Shown here: positions 1-8,978 of the stretch, one piece after another | How positions within the stretch are numbered: the stretch's first letter is position 1 | Layout of the letters: the number at the start of each line of letters is the position of its first letter | Source: CAYSLA01 sp964431685 | Lineage (GTDB): Bacteria; Armatimonadota; UBA5829 | Assembly (NCBI GenBank): GCA_964431685.1 | Contig: CAYSLA010000013.1 | Span: 1-38,551, forward strand | Length of the DNA stretch: 38,551 bases | Direction of reading: 5' to 3' | Notes under the pieces: model-generated | Seen by the model: only the letters and a program-made list of their open reading frames with translations | Told to the model about the DNA's origin: nothing | Databases searched by the model: none | Position numbers and translations under genes: made by a program

Positions 1-9
1 CTTTCGTAT

Positions 10-24
10 CATTCCGAAGGAATG
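10..24. repeat. Short perfect hairpin in left-edge intergenic DNA
   Basis: Arms CATTCC and GGAATG are separated by GAA. They lie in a 176-base stretch before the efflux adaptor gene in which I see no supported gene and no convincing promoter. A larger pair, TCATTC and GAATGA, surrounds it (9-34). It may be part of an intergenic palindrome or the terminator of a gene beyond the window edge; there is no T-run. Confidence 0.4.
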
Positions 25-176
25 CGACGAATGATAGAACAGCGGAGACATTCCGGAAGACAGCCCCGGTCCAGTGCCGTGGGCTTTGTGATGTCAATTC
101 AGGTCAACGTTTGTTGTGCGCGTGGAGCAGGCCCCGATGTTCCGCACAAGAGGCGTTCACCCAATAGGGGGAATCT

Positions 177-1634
177 ATGAGAAAAGCGCTGATAGGTATT
201 GTGTGTGTACTGGTGATCTTCGGCGGGCTGCGTCTGGCGGCGAAGAAGAATGCTCCCAAGCCGCCGCCGCCGAACACCCAGCAGATACAGGCCAAAGATG
301 GAATGCCGGTTCGAACCAGTCGGATTGTTACCGGCGATATGGAGGAGTCCATCGAGCTCACGGGCAGTATTGGCGCGCTCAATCGAGTCGTGCTTTCTCC
401 CAAGACCTCAGGCCGGATCGCTCAAGTACTGGCACGCGAAGGTGACGTTGTCTCAAAGGGCGCGGTGTATGTTACCCTCGACCAGGAAGATGCTCTGTCG
501 AATGTGCGGAGCGCGGAAGCTGGGCTTCGGTCCGCCTACACTATGCTGTCCCAGGCGAAGACCGGAGCGCAGGTCACCAAGATCGGCACCGACGCCGCAG
601 TTGGGCGCGCTGAGGCCGCCGTGGAATCTGCCCGGGCCCAACTCGCCGTAGCCAAACAGCCCAGAAGAACACAGGAACGCGTGATGGCGGAGGCAGACCT
701 GAGTAGCGCCAAGGCGCAGATGGATGAGGCTGAAGCGGAGTATAAGCGCTACCAGAAGCTGTTGAAAGAGGGTGCGATCAGTCAGTCCATGTTCGATTCC
801 GTGCAGACTCGCTATACGTCCGCAAAGTCAGGCTACTCTGCCGCCCAGCAGAGGCTGTCGTTGATAGACGAGGGCGGTCGGGCCGAAGATATCAGGTCTG
901 CGCAGTCCGGTCTGCGTATGGCAGAGGAAGGCCTCCGGGAGGCCAGGGCCAACTCCGCGCAGAACCTCAGCCGCAGAGAAGACATAAAGGCCGCGGAAGC
1001 GGGTGTGGAGCGGGCCAAAGCAGCCCTTGACCTGGCGCGTCAACAACTGTCGTACACGCGCGTGACCTCGCCGATCTCTGGCAAGCTGGCGTTCCGCAGC
1101 GCCGATCCTGGTATGGTCGTGATGCCGGGCCAGAACCTGGGAGAGGTGGTCGATCTCGGGTCGCTGTACTTCGAGGGCAGTCTGTCCGAGACTGATTTTG
1201 GGAAGGTCAGGCCGGGCCAGTCCGTCAGCGTCACGGTTGATGCGCTTGCCGGGGAAGTGTTCGAAGGCACGATAGGCGCAGTATACCCCGCCGGCTCCAC
1301 CAAGAGCCGGAACTTCCCGGTTCGAGTCAGAATCAGGGACGGTAGCGGCCTTGTTCGCCCGGCGATGTTTGCGCGCGGCTGGGTGACAGTTGGATTCGCG
1401 AGGGACGTGCTGCTGGTGCCAAAAGACGCGATCGATGATCGAAAGGGAACCAAACTGGTGTTCACTGTTGACCAGAAGAAGCGCGTGGCGAAACGGCACG
1501 AAGTCAGGGTGGTTCGTGAGAACCTCAACTACGTGCAGATTGCCCAACCTACCGATCTGAAGCTCGGCGACGTGGTTGTCACTGAGGGCAGACAGGGCCT
1601 GAATGAAGGCACCAAAGTATACCTTGGCAAATGA
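177..1634 (+). CDS. RND efflux periplasmic adaptor (HlyD/MFP family)
   Basis: Periplasmic adaptor of a tripartite efflux pump, linking the inner-membrane RND permease encoded next to an outer-membrane channel. The 485-residue protein has an N-terminal membrane anchor (about residues 4-21), a proline-rich linker, a split lipoyl-like domain (about 65-105 and 300-330), a very long heptad-like helical hairpin rich in Ala, Glu and Arg between them, and a C-terminal beta-barrel and membrane-proximal region. The run TRVTSPISGKLAF is typical of the second lipoyl half. The ATG follows AGGGGG by about 6 bases. The permease starts 148 bases downstream in the same direction, so the two probably form one operon. 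No TolC-like gene is visible; it may lie left of the window or elsewhere. Substrate cannot be predicted. Confidence 0.92.
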   Translation: MRKALIGIVCVLVIFGGLRLAAKKNAPKPPPPNTQQIQAKDGMPVRTSRIVTGDMEESIELTGSIGALNRVVLSPKTSGRIAQVLAREGDVVSKGAVYVTLDQEDALSNVRSAEAGLRSAYTMLSQAKTGAQVTKIGTDAAVGRAEAAVESARAQLAVAKQPRRTQERVMAEADLSSAKAQMDEAEAEYKRYQKLLKEGAISQSMFDSVQTRYTSAKSGYSAAQQRLSLIDEGGRAEDIRSAQSGLRMAEEGLREARANSAQNLSRREDIKAAEAGVERAKAALDLARQQLSYTRVTSPISGKLAFRSADPGMVVMPGQNLGEVVDLGSLYFEGSLSETDFGKVRPGQSVSVTVDALAGEVFEGTIGAVYPAGSTKSRNFPVRVRIRDGSGLVRPAMFARGWVTVGFARDVLLVPKDAIDDRKGTKLVFTVDQKKRVAKRHEVRVVRENLNYVQIAQPTDLKLGDVVVTEGRQGLNEGTKVYLGK

Positions 1635-1664
1635 TTAGCGCGCAGATGCGAAAGCTACACGTCA

Positions 1665-1728
1665 TGCCGGTCCTGAATCAAGTTCAGGATATCCGGCACC
1701 CACGGCGGGCCCTGAATCAAGTTCAAGG
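1665..1728. repeat. Intergenic palindromic repeat with a second partial copy
   Basis: TGCCGG plus TCCTGAA (1665-1677) pairs with TTCAGGA plus CCGGCA (1683-1698), leaving a 5-base loop and a 3-base bulge. The 15-base core CCTGAATCAAGTTCA recurs at 1711-1725. This looks like a REP-type intergenic element between two genes of one operon. It could be a partial attenuator or a transcript-stability element separating adaptor from permease. Confidence 0.7.
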
Positions 1729-1782
1729 TGACGCGGAACTCGTATGTGTAGTCGTTGGTGTGATTAGCGGAGAGACATACCT

Positions 1783-4700
1783 ATGTGGCTAACCAGTATA
1801 TCGATACGCCGGCCGATATTCCTCATAATGTTCGTGCTGGCCCTGATTGTCGTCGGATATCAATCGAGGTCGAGGATGCCGGCCGAGATGATGCCGAACA
1901 TAACCCTACCGTACGTCACGATCAGCACGATCTATCCCGGCGCGGGGCCTAACGAGATCGAGACTCTCGTGTCCGAGCCAATCGAGAAGGCCGTCAGCTC
2001 TATTGGTCGGCTGAAGAACGTCACTAGCACGTCTCAGGACGGTGTGTCGATCGTTGCGCTCGAGTTCGAGCTGGGCACGGATGTTGACGCGGCAGCGGCG
2101 GACGTTCGTGACAAGGTCTCGGCAGTTAAGCGCAGCCTGCCGCGGGATATTGAAGAGCCGAGCATTCTGAAGGTTGACTTCGGATCGATGCCGATTATGA
2201 CAATTGGCTTGACTGGCCCTTTGAGCGCCAAGGAAATGCGCATCCTTGCTGACGACGTAATAGCGGACAAGTTCGCCAAGATAGGCGGTGTGGCAGGGGT
2301 CTACGTGCGCGGCGGAGCCGAACGCGAACTTTCAGTGGCGGTTGACAAGGATCGCCTGCAGGCTTACGGAATATCAATTGATGAAGTGACCACAGCAATC
2401 AAGGCCGCCAACCTCAACCTGCCTGCGGGCTCTATAAGAGAAGGTCCCAGAGACTACTCCGTGAGGACTGTCGGGGAGTTCAAGTCAGTTGAGGATCTAG
2501 CTGAGGTCAGGCTGCCTGTCGGTGGGGAGGGTCCGGAGGCGGGCCAGGTCATCAGGTTGGGGGACGTGGCTCGCGTAACCGATACGATCAAGGAGCCCGA
2601 CACATACACCCGTCTCAACGGCAAGTCCACCGTCGTCATCGACATTCAGAAACAATCGGATGCCAACACGGTGGAGACTGCCAAGGGCGTCAAAGAAGAG
2701 CTGGATGCGCTCGAGAAACAGCTTCCGCCGGGTGTGAAACCGATCATTGCGAGAGATGATTCCATCTTTGTGGAAGACTCACTGCACGACGTCAACAAAT
2801 CCCTTACAGAAGGGATAATCCTTGTTGTCATTATCGTGTTCCTGTTCCTGCGCACAGCCAGGGCTACGTTCATAGTGGCAATTGCCATCCCCACCTCGCT
2901 GATGGCTACATACACTCCGATTCACACGTTTGGATTCACGCAGAACTTCATGACGCTTCTGGCGCTCTCTCTGGTCGTCGGTATTCTAGTCGACGACTCC
3001 ATAGTGGTTCTGGAGAACATCGAGAGGCATCTTCGCAAGCGCGAGAATCCGGTGGACGCTTCCATAAACGGTCGAGCCGAGATTGGCGGAGCCGCGGTCG
3101 CCATCACGATGGTCGACATCGTGGTGTTTGTTCCGGTCGCCTTTATGGGCGGAATCGTCGGGCAGTTCTTCAGACAGTTTGGCGTCACAGTGGCTGTCGC
3201 AACGTTTTTCTCGCTATTGATGTCTTTCACTCTTACCCCGATGCTTGCTTCCCGGTGGATGAGAGCTCAGGCAGAAGTTGACCGTGGGCTGGCAGAGCTC
3301 AGGAGACGCCTCGCTGGCCCGAGACCCGGGCTTTACGACCGGTTCAACGGGATCGTAACTGGAGCTTTTGGCGCGAGCGAGCGATCCCTGAAGGCAATCG
3401 AGCGCCGCTATCATTTGCTCCTGGAGTGGGCGCTGGACAACCGCTTCATGACGGTCGTAATTGGCTCCGCGACGCTTCTGGTCGTGATGAGTCTGTTCCT
3501 GCCGCTTCCCAAGGCCGGGGATCCCGGATTCGCCAAAAGCATCATACCGAGAGCGGTTGTGGTGACAATTGTCGTGTTGGCGTCGCTGCTGTCGATGTGG
3601 CGCTCGAAGAGCAAGAGAGTGGCTGCCATCTTTGCGGCGGTAATGTCGTTCATTGCGCTGACTATCTATCTGCCGCTGGGCTTCGAGTTCCAGCCGGCTA
3701 TTGATGACGGCGAGTTCTCGGTGTCTATCCGCACCGCACCGGGCAGTTCCCTGGAGGCTACCGACACGGTGGTGCGCAGAGTCGAAGCACTTCTTCGTCA
3801 GATTCCTGAACTCAAGGATGGTTACTATATCTCTACAGTGGGAACTGCAAGCGCGGGCGGCATGGGGGCTGGCGACACGGGTCCCCAATACGCTCTGATC
3901 CGTGCCAAGTGTGTTGATAAGACCATGCGCAAGAGGTCCGTGTGGGACATCGCGGGCTGGGTGTCACAGCGGACGCCGCTGATTCCGGGCGCGGAGCAGA
4001 TAGCCATAACAGTGGGTGAAGGCGGCGGGCCGGGCGGGGGATTGTCCTACGAAGTGCAGGGTCAAAGTATGGAAGATATCCTCCGTATGTCCGAGATCGT
4101 GGCGGGAGTGATGGAGAAGACCCCCGGAGCCATAGATGTGGATATCTCGTGGAAAGAGGGTAGACCGGAGCGGCGAATCGTAGTCGACAAGGAACGCGCC
4201 GCGGCATTCGGACTATCGGTGGCGCAAGTGGCCCTGGCGGCGAGGACGGCGATAGACGGCGACGATTCCGCCAAGCTCAGGGAGAGCGGGACCGAATACC
4301 CCATAATGGTGAGGTATGCCAAGTCCGGAAGGAGCGCTTCGTCCGACGTCGGTAACCTGATCGTTGCGCACAAGGACGGCGCGCCAGTCTATCTGAATGA
4401 TGTGGCCGAGGTGCGCTACGACTTTGCACCAACCAAGATCGACCGGAAGAACCGCCAGCGAGTGGTTACCGTAAACGCGAATATAGCGCAGGGCGCCCTG
4501 CTTGGCAACGTGCGACAGGCTGTCAATCAGGGATTGGCAAGTGCGCCCAAAGTGGTGGGGACCACCGTCGAAGTCGGCGGCACCGGCCAGATAATGGTCG
4601 AGAGCTTCCAGTACATGCTGCAGGCCCTGGCTCTGGCCGTTCTGTTTGTGTATATGCTGATGGGGGCGCTTTTCGAGTCGTTCCTGACTCCGCTGGTCAT

Positions 4701-5217
4701 CATGTTCAGTCTGCCGCAGGCGATGGCAGGGGCTTTCCTGGCTCTCCTGCTGACGGGCGGGTCGATCAGCATCGTTTCACTGATTGGTATCATCATGTTG
4801 ATGGGATTGGTGTCGAAGAACGCCATTCTTCTGGTTGACTTCACAAACACTCTGCGGCGCAGGGGCAGAGAGAAGAAAGAAGCGTTGCTGGAGGCGGGCC
4901 CGATCAGGCTCAGGCCGATCTTGATGACCACGTTTGCGATGATAGGCGGCATGCTCCCGACCGCACTTGCCGTCTCGCGTGGGGCTGAGATCCGCGCGCC
5001 GATGGCGGTTGCGGTTATCGGCGGTCTGGCGCTCAGTATGCTGCTGACACTGATAGTCATACCAGTGGTCTACAGCGCGGTGGACGATATCTGGCATTGG
5101 ATACTGCGAGTGTTCTGGCCAGCCGCCTATCGCCGGTCACTTGACAAGCAGAAACTCTGGAAGGAAGAGGCTTCGGTCGCCGTTGCGGCGGACGACGAGG
5201 GGCCGAGCGAGTACTAG
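1783..5217 (+). CDS. RND efflux permease (HAE1/AcrB-like)
   Basis: Inner-membrane proton-driven drug exporter, partner of the adaptor upstream. At 1144 residues it is about 100 longer than a usual HAE1 permease. The start MWLTSISIRRPIF is canonical. The proton-relay pair is D404-D405 in TM4 (LVVGILVDDSIVV), and the conserved lysine is K1012 in TM10 (GLVSKNAILLVDF). The excess length lies partly in the middle: where one TM7 is expected, residues about 552-640 hold three hydrophobic segments (around 556-575, 588-607 and 613-632) with short basic or Gly/Pro linkers. The protein ends in an acidic tail. A GGAGAG lies about 10 bases before the ATG. Membership of the family is sure; specificity and the effect of the extra helices are not known. 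Confidence 0.95.
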   Translation: MWLTSISIRRPIFLIMFVLALIVVGYQSRSRMPAEMMPNITLPYVTISTIYPGAGPNEIETLVSEPIEKAVSSIGRLKNVTSTSQDGVSIVALEFELGTDVDAAAADVRDKVSAVKRSLPRDIEEPSILKVDFGSMPIMTIGLTGPLSAKEMRILADDVIADKFAKIGGVAGVYVRGGAERELSVAVDKDRLQAYGISIDEVTTAIKAANLNLPAGSIREGPRDYSVRTVGEFKSVEDLAEVRLPVGGEGPEAGQVIRLGDVARVTDTIKEPDTYTRLNGKSTVVIDIQKQSDANTVETAKGVKEELDALEKQLPPGVKPIIARDDSIFVEDSLHDVNKSLTEGIILVVIIVFLFLRTARATFIVAIAIPTSLMATYTPIHTFGFTQNFMTLLALSLVVGILVDDSIVVLENIERHLRKRENPVDASINGRAEIGGAAVAITMVDIVVFVPVAFMGGIVGQFFRQFGVTVAVATFFSLLMSFTLTPMLASRWMRAQAEVDRGLAELRRRLAGPRPGLYDRFNGIVTGAFGASERSLKAIERRYHLLLEWALDNRFMTVVIGSATLLVVMSLFLPLPKAGDPGFAKSIIPRAVVVTIVVLASLLSMWRSKSKRVAAIFAAVMSFIALTIYLPLGFEFQPAIDDGEFSVSIRTAPGSSLEATDTVVRRVEALLRQIPELKDGYYISTVGTASAGGMGAGDTGPQYALIRAKCVDKTMRKRSVWDIAGWVSQRTPLIPGAEQIAITVGEGGGPGGGLSYEVQGQSMEDILRMSEIVAGVMEKTPGAIDVDISWKEGRPERRIVVDKERAAAFGLSVAQVALAARTAIDGDDSAKLRESGTEYPIMVRYAKSGRSASSDVGNLIVAHKDGAPVYLNDVAEVRYDFAPTKIDRKNRQRVVTVNANIAQGALLGNVRQAVNQGLASAPKVVGTTVEVGGTGQIMVESFQYMLQALALAVLFVYMLMGALFESFLTPLVIMFSLPQAMAGAFLALLLTGGSISIVSLIGIIMLMGLVSKNAILLVDFTNTLRRRGREKKEALLEAGPIRLRPILMTTFAMIGGMLPTALAVSRGAEIRAPMAVAVIGGLALSMLLTLIVIPVVYSAVDDIWHWILRVFWPAAYRRSLDKQKLWKEEASVAVAADDEGPSEY

Positions 5218-5311
5218 ATGCCGCGTTATCGGCACGGTATGTGTGGCTTGCCGTGCGTGTTGGGTAGAATAGACCAGTGTGATTCAATGCTGGTAGAGCA
5301 GGAGGCAACTT

Positions 5312-6283
5312 GTGGAATACACTCATCTCGGAAGAACAGGGTTACTGGTGAGCAGGTTCTGCCTGGGCACGATGAACTTCGGCCCGCAGACGGATAAACA
5401 GACAAGCTTCCAGATAATGGATCGTGCATTGGAGCACGGGATCAACTTCTTTGACACTGCCGACGTCTACGGATGGAAGATGGGCGAGGGCATCACTGAG
5501 CGCATTATCGGTGACTGGTTTGAGCAAGGTGGCGGCAGGAGAGAAAAGACCGTGATCGCGACCAAACTTTACAACAAGATGGGCGAATGGCCCAACGAAT
5601 CTATGCTTTCGGCGCTGCACATTCGCCGTGCTTGCGATGATAGCCTGATGCGTTTGAAGACCGACCATATTGATCTTTACCAACTGCACCACGTTGACAG
5701 AGGCACTCCGTGGGAAGAGATATGGCAGGCGATGGAGACACTGGTCGCTCAGGGCAAGGTGCTGTACGTGGGCAGCAGCAACCACGCCGGCTGGCATATC
5801 GCGCGCGCAAATGAGACAGCGAAGAACCGCCATTTCTTCGGGCTGGTCTCCGAGCAGTGCCTCTACAACCTGCTTCAGAGGACGGCTGAACTGGATGTGA
5901 TTCCCGCGTGCGAGGCCTACGGTCTGGGCGTCATACCGTGGAGTCCCCTTTCCAGCGGGGCGCTCGGCGGCGCCTTGAAGAAGGCTTCTGAGGGGCGGAG
6001 ATCACAGGGCGGCGTGCAGGATATGGTTGAGAAGCACCGTGCCCAGCTCGAGAAGTATGAGTCGCTGTGCGACTCTCTGGGCGAGCACCCGGCGAACGTT
6101 GCGCTGGCGTGGCTTCTGGCAAACCCCGTGGTGACCGGCCCCATCATCGGCCCGCGAACAGTTCAGCAACTCGACGAATCTCTCCGAGCACTCGAGATAG
6201 TGCTTGACGAGACTACTCTCAAGAAGCTCGACGAGATATTCCCCGGCCCTGGCGGTCCTTCGCCTGAAGCCTGGGCCTGGTAG
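5312..6283 (+). CDS. Aldo/keto reductase family oxidoreductase
   Basis: NADPH-dependent aldo/keto reductase of 323 residues, a soluble (alpha/beta)8 barrel. The catalytic tetrad is visible: Asp and Tyr in FDTADVYG, Lys in VIATKLYN and His in YQLHHVD. The C-terminal coenzyme segment includes PIIGPRTVQQLDESL. The sequence resembles the YhdN/YajO-type clade rather than mammalian AKR1. The GTG start at 5312 is chosen because GGAGG lies at 5301-5305, about 6 bases upstream, and the first residues (EYTHLGRTGLLVSR) match the family start. A possible -10 (TAGAAT, about 5266-5271) has no good -35. Substrate is unknown. The gene stands alone and converges on the next gene. Confidence 0.93.
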   Translation: MEYTHLGRTGLLVSRFCLGTMNFGPQTDKQTSFQIMDRALEHGINFFDTADVYGWKMGEGITERIIGDWFEQGGGRREKTVIATKLYNKMGEWPNESMLSALHIRRACDDSLMRLKTDHIDLYQLHHVDRGTPWEEIWQAMETLVAQGKVLYVGSSNHAGWHIARANETAKNRHFFGLVSEQCLYNLLQRTAELDVIPACEAYGLGVIPWSPLSSGALGGALKKASEGRRSQGGVQDMVEKHRAQLEKYESLCDSLGEHPANVALAWLLANPVVTGPIIGPRTVQQLDESLRALEIVLDETTLKKLDEIFPGPGGPSPEAWAW

Positions 6284-6285
6284 AC

Positions 6286-6338
6286 CGACCACCTTTCTGG
6301 TCGCACGCACGGGGCATACACCTGGGTCTGCCCCGTGC
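6286..6338. terminator. Two hairpins between convergent genes, probable bidirectional terminator
   Basis: CGACCA and TGGTCG (6286-6291, 6298-6303) form a 6-bp stem right after the aldo/keto reductase stop. GCACGGGGCA and TGCCCCGTGC (6307-6316, 6329-6338) form a 10-bp GC-rich stem with a 12-base loop. Neither is followed by a T-run on either strand, so termination efficiency is uncertain, but the position between converging genes fits. Confidence 0.55.
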
Positions 6339-6396
6339 AGTTGGCCGGAATCGCTCGATCACGAGACTCGTTGCTTACACCAGGCCGGAACCCACA

Positions 6397-7449
6397 CTAC
6401 TCTGGTCGCGTCTTGCCGGGATCAGTTACGAAGATGATGTTGAACTTGTCCATAAACTTCGTGTTCTTGTTCTCGTCCAGGATGAGTTTCGCGTCATCGT
6501 CGGAAACTACGGTATCAGCCATGGCTTTGCCTCCGGCCCGCCCGACAGCAACAGTCTTGAACGGGTTTGTTCCCGCACGGTCACAGGCCATCGCGTCTTC
6601 CATCGTCTTCACGTACGCAACGAGCCCGTTCTCCATTATGTCGTCCGGGATGGTCGAGAGAGTCCCCCAGACTTCGGTCCCGTCCAGTCTGCGGATCTTG
6701 GGGCTCATCGACCTGCGAACGTCATAGCCTCTTGTGTCTACGACAAGGGACGTAAATGGGCCTACCTGTACTGGCCTCTCAGCAAGTGTGCTCAGATCGA
6801 CGGGCATTGACGACGCCGGCAGCTTGTCATTGCCGCGGGTGGGAATGCTCGCCACCGCTTCTGCCGGACGCTTGACTGACCTTTCGTCCGGTATTTCGAT
6901 GAGCGGCACCGCTTTCAGTGTGCCGCCGGCCGCGACAGTGTCAGCCTGTATCTTCTCAAGGAACGCGGTGCCCGGGGTCTGGCTTCCGTACATTCGCGTT
7001 CCTACCGTGACTCTCACCAGCGTGTCGTCCCCTGACTTGACCTGAGTAGAGTTGATGATCTCGACATTCTTGACGTACCCTTCGATCTTCTGTCTCAGGG
7101 TGACGTCGGCCATGTAGTCCTTGCCCAGGCCTTCGTAGGATATTGCAGTACCCTCGATGACCATCAGCAAGTTTGCGATAGCCGCCATCTTAGCGTAGTC
7201 CTTCGCAGCCAGCAAAGCCTGGGCACGATTGGGCATCTTGTCCCGTGAGGGCATCGCGCCCTCGCCGGTCGCGTACATCCACTGGTTTGCCCAGTCGATC
7301 TTGCCACCCTTAACCACGTCCACCAGGTTCGACAGCTCTATCGCGTTGCCCAGGGCGTCGTCATCCTGGCTGAAGCTTGCGCAGGCCAGCGAGCCCATCA
7401 GCGCCACCACCGCGATAATTACTAAGCAGTTTAATCTCTTGTATCCCAT
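6397..7449 (-). CDS. Exported LPP20-like protein of unknown role
   Basis: A 350-residue protein with an N-terminal signal sequence (MGYKRLNCLVIIAVVALMG, then a SLACAS cleavage region). The Cys after LA could suggest a lipoprotein, but Ser at -3 makes the lipobox weak, so simple signal peptidase I cleavage is equally possible. Residues about 75-160 (ARAQ..A..KDYAKMAAIANLLMVIEGT, later a KSGDDTLVRVTVGTRMYG strand) resemble the LPP20/FlgT-N type fold, where an Ala-rich helix precedes a beta sheet. The C-terminal half has a second alpha/beta region with no family I recognise. It starts 31 bases after the transglutaminase-like gene, with AGGAAGGG upstream of the ATG, so the two are very likely one operon of exported proteins. 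Confidence 0.75.
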   Translation of the reverse strand: MGYKRLNCLVIIAVVALMGSLACASFSQDDDALGNAIELSNLVDVVKGGKIDWANQWMYATGEGAMPSRDKMPNRAQALLAAKDYAKMAAIANLLMVIEGTAISYEGLGKDYMADVTLRQKIEGYVKNVEIINSTQVKSGDDTLVRVTVGTRMYGSQTPGTAFLEKIQADTVAAGGTLKAVPLIEIPDERSVKRPAEAVASIPTRGNDKLPASSMPVDLSTLAERPVQVGPFTSLVVDTRGYDVRRSMSPKIRRLDGTEVWGTLSTIPDDIMENGLVAYVKTMEDAMACDRAGTNPFKTVAVGRAGGKAMADTVVSDDDAKLILDENKNTKFMDKFNIIFVTDPGKTRPE

Positions 7450-7480
7450 TCCGAACCACCCTTCCTAGCTATTTGTCTGC

Positions 7481-8761
7481 TTAAGATACCACATCGTATT
7501 TCAACAAGACGAAGTAACTCTCATTGCCCGGGAAACGCGCCGCGATCTGTATAGTCTGGCCCTTGATGGTGGCGGTTCCCTCAAACACATCGCCGTTCCT
7601 GGCGAGATTGGACCATTGTCCATCGACTATGACCGCTACGGCATCTGCCCCTGGCGCTCGCATCTTGAATGTCTCAGTGGTGCCCGCTTTGAGCCGTCCG
7701 CTCATCGGGGCAATGACGCTGGCATCCTTCTCCTGGAATGTGGAAAAGGTCTTCGGGAATCCCTGCACTGTGTCGGCATCCTTGGCGACCTTCACGGAAT
7801 AGTCCGCAGCCCACTCGTATGTGTTGGAGCCATCCTTGCGCTTGCAGAACAGCCGAAGGGTGTACTTGCCAGCCCTTGGTATGACAGTGTTGAGACGCAG
7901 ATCTGCTCCGTCGCGCTGCACGAACGTGAACGCGGATTCGTCCTTGTCTCTGCCACGGTTTACTTCTGCGCTGAGCATCACGTCGTCAGGTCCCCCGAGC
8001 ACCACTGCGAAACAGCAGTCGCTGTCGATTATGCCTTTGGGGTTGCTGACAACCTGAAGTCTGTTTCGGAAGAAAGCTGGCCTAAGGTAGACCAGTTGCT
8101 CAAACTCTGCCTTTGCCATCGGTTTGTCCAGCAACTGCCACTTTTCGTTCTGGGGCAGGTGGTCATAGATAAACTGGTCCGGCGGGGTCAGGAAGTAGTG
8201 ATCAAATGGCTTTCGAACAAACTGTCCCCTGCCGTCCACATAGCCTGAGGCCCAGGTTGCGTCCAGCAGGTACCACTTGTCGCCGATCTTGACCGAGTTC
8301 CACGCATGGTCTGGTTCAGGATCGAGGGGCGCTCCCGTGACGTAGCCGAACCCTCGGGAATAGCCGAATAGTACTTCGGAGGGCACTCCGGCGGCTTTGC
8401 ACAAGGCGTGGAACAGGTTTGAGTACCCGCCGCAGAGGGTCCTTCTGGTTACGAAGACCGCCTCCGCGCTTTGATCTCCGTAGTCGCCCGACTCAAACGC
8501 CTCGACGTCATAGGACACGTTGCTTATCACCCACTTGTAGATCGACCTCGCTTTCTCAAGGTCGGTCTTGGCGGCGGATACCAGATACTTTGCCAGAGAG
8601 TCTATCGACCCTGCGGCCCCCGCCGGAGTATCGGCTACGTGTTGGTCTATAGCTTCGAACGAAGAGTTGCGGAGGTCACCACTCTGGCCCACGGCCGTTG
8701 TGCCGAGTAGCACGATCAAGAGCAAGGCTAAAAGTGTAGGATACCGCATTCTGGTCTGCAT
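7481..8761 (-). CDS. Exported transglutaminase-like protein (KY/kyphoscoliosis-peptidase type)
   Basis: Protein of 426 residues with a signal peptide (RYPTLLALLLIVLLGTTAVG) and a transglutaminase-like papain-fold core. The catalytic triad is visible as C110 (TLCGGYSNLF), H152 (DHAWN) and D167 (LLDATW). The order KWVISNVSYD, Cys, DHAWN matches the KY-peptidase branch of this superfamily, and the two beta-rich repeats after the core (about 215-310 and 335-420) also fit. A longer reading from 8887 is possible, but the ATG at 8761 is preceded by GGGAGG at good spacing and begins the signal peptide, so I use it. It likely acts in the periplasm or at the cell surface as a protease or crosslinking-type enzyme; the substrate is unknown. 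It has its own promoter and leads the LPP20-like gene. Confidence 0.85.
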   Translation of the reverse strand: MQTRMRYPTLLALLLIVLLGTTAVGQSGDLRNSSFEAIDQHVADTPAGAAGSIDSLAKYLVSAAKTDLEKARSIYKWVISNVSYDVEAFESGDYGDQSAEAVFVTRRTLCGGYSNLFHALCKAAGVPSEVLFGYSRGFGYVTGAPLDPEPDHAWNSVKIGDKWYLLDATWASGYVDGRGQFVRKPFDHYFLTPPDQFIYDHLPQNEKWQLLDKPMAKAEFEQLVYLRPAFFRNRLQVVSNPKGIIDSDCCFAVVLGGPDDVMLSAEVNRGRDKDESAFTFVQRDGADLRLNTVIPRAGKYTLRLFCKRKDGSNTYEWAADYSVKVAKDADTVQGFPKTFSTFQEKDASVIAPMSGRLKAGTTETFKMRAPGADAVAVIVDGQWSNLARNGDVFEGTATIKGQTIQIAARFPGNESYFVLLKYDVVS

Positions 8762-8815
8762 ACAGCATTTCCCTCCCAACTGACTACACAAGATTAAGAC
8801 GTTGCTGCACACGTC

Positions 8816-8844
8816 ATAATGCCACATTTTGTCCGGTTTCGCAA
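8816..8844 (-). promoter_or_regulatory. Promoter for the transglutaminase-like operon
   Basis: On the minus strand, TTGCGA (8844-8839) is 17 bases from CATTAT (8821-8816). The predicted start of transcription near 8809 gives a leader of about 48 bases containing the ribosome site of the transglutaminase-like gene. Confidence 0.55.
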
Positions 8845-8891
8845 GTGCACCTCGAAACTGCCAAAGCGCGCGTCTTGTGAGGGGCAATCAC

Positions 8892-8918
8892 GCACATCCG
8901 CGATTGACACGGATGTGC
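8892..8918. promoter_or_regulatory. Palindromic operator enclosing the pilT -35 box
   Basis: A perfect 9-bp inverted repeat, GCACATCCG (8892-8900) and CGGATGTGC (8910-8918), is separated by exactly 9 bases that contain the -35 hexamer TTGACA. The geometry, centred on a promoter element and about one helical turn and a half across, is that of a repressor or regulator site. The regulator is not identifiable from the window. Confidence 0.65.
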
Positions 8919-8932
8919 TCCGGTGATACCAT
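8904..8932 (+). promoter_or_regulatory. Sigma-70 type promoter for pilT and the scp cluster
   Basis: TTGACA (8904-8909), a 17-base spacer, then TACCAT (8927-8932), with TGA just before the -10 making an extended -10. Transcription would begin near 8939, about 40 bases before pilT. Confidence 0.75.
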
Positions 8933-8978
8933 TTAACGTAGGTTTGCGGTTCCGCCAGTTTCTGGTGGAGAGGAGGTC

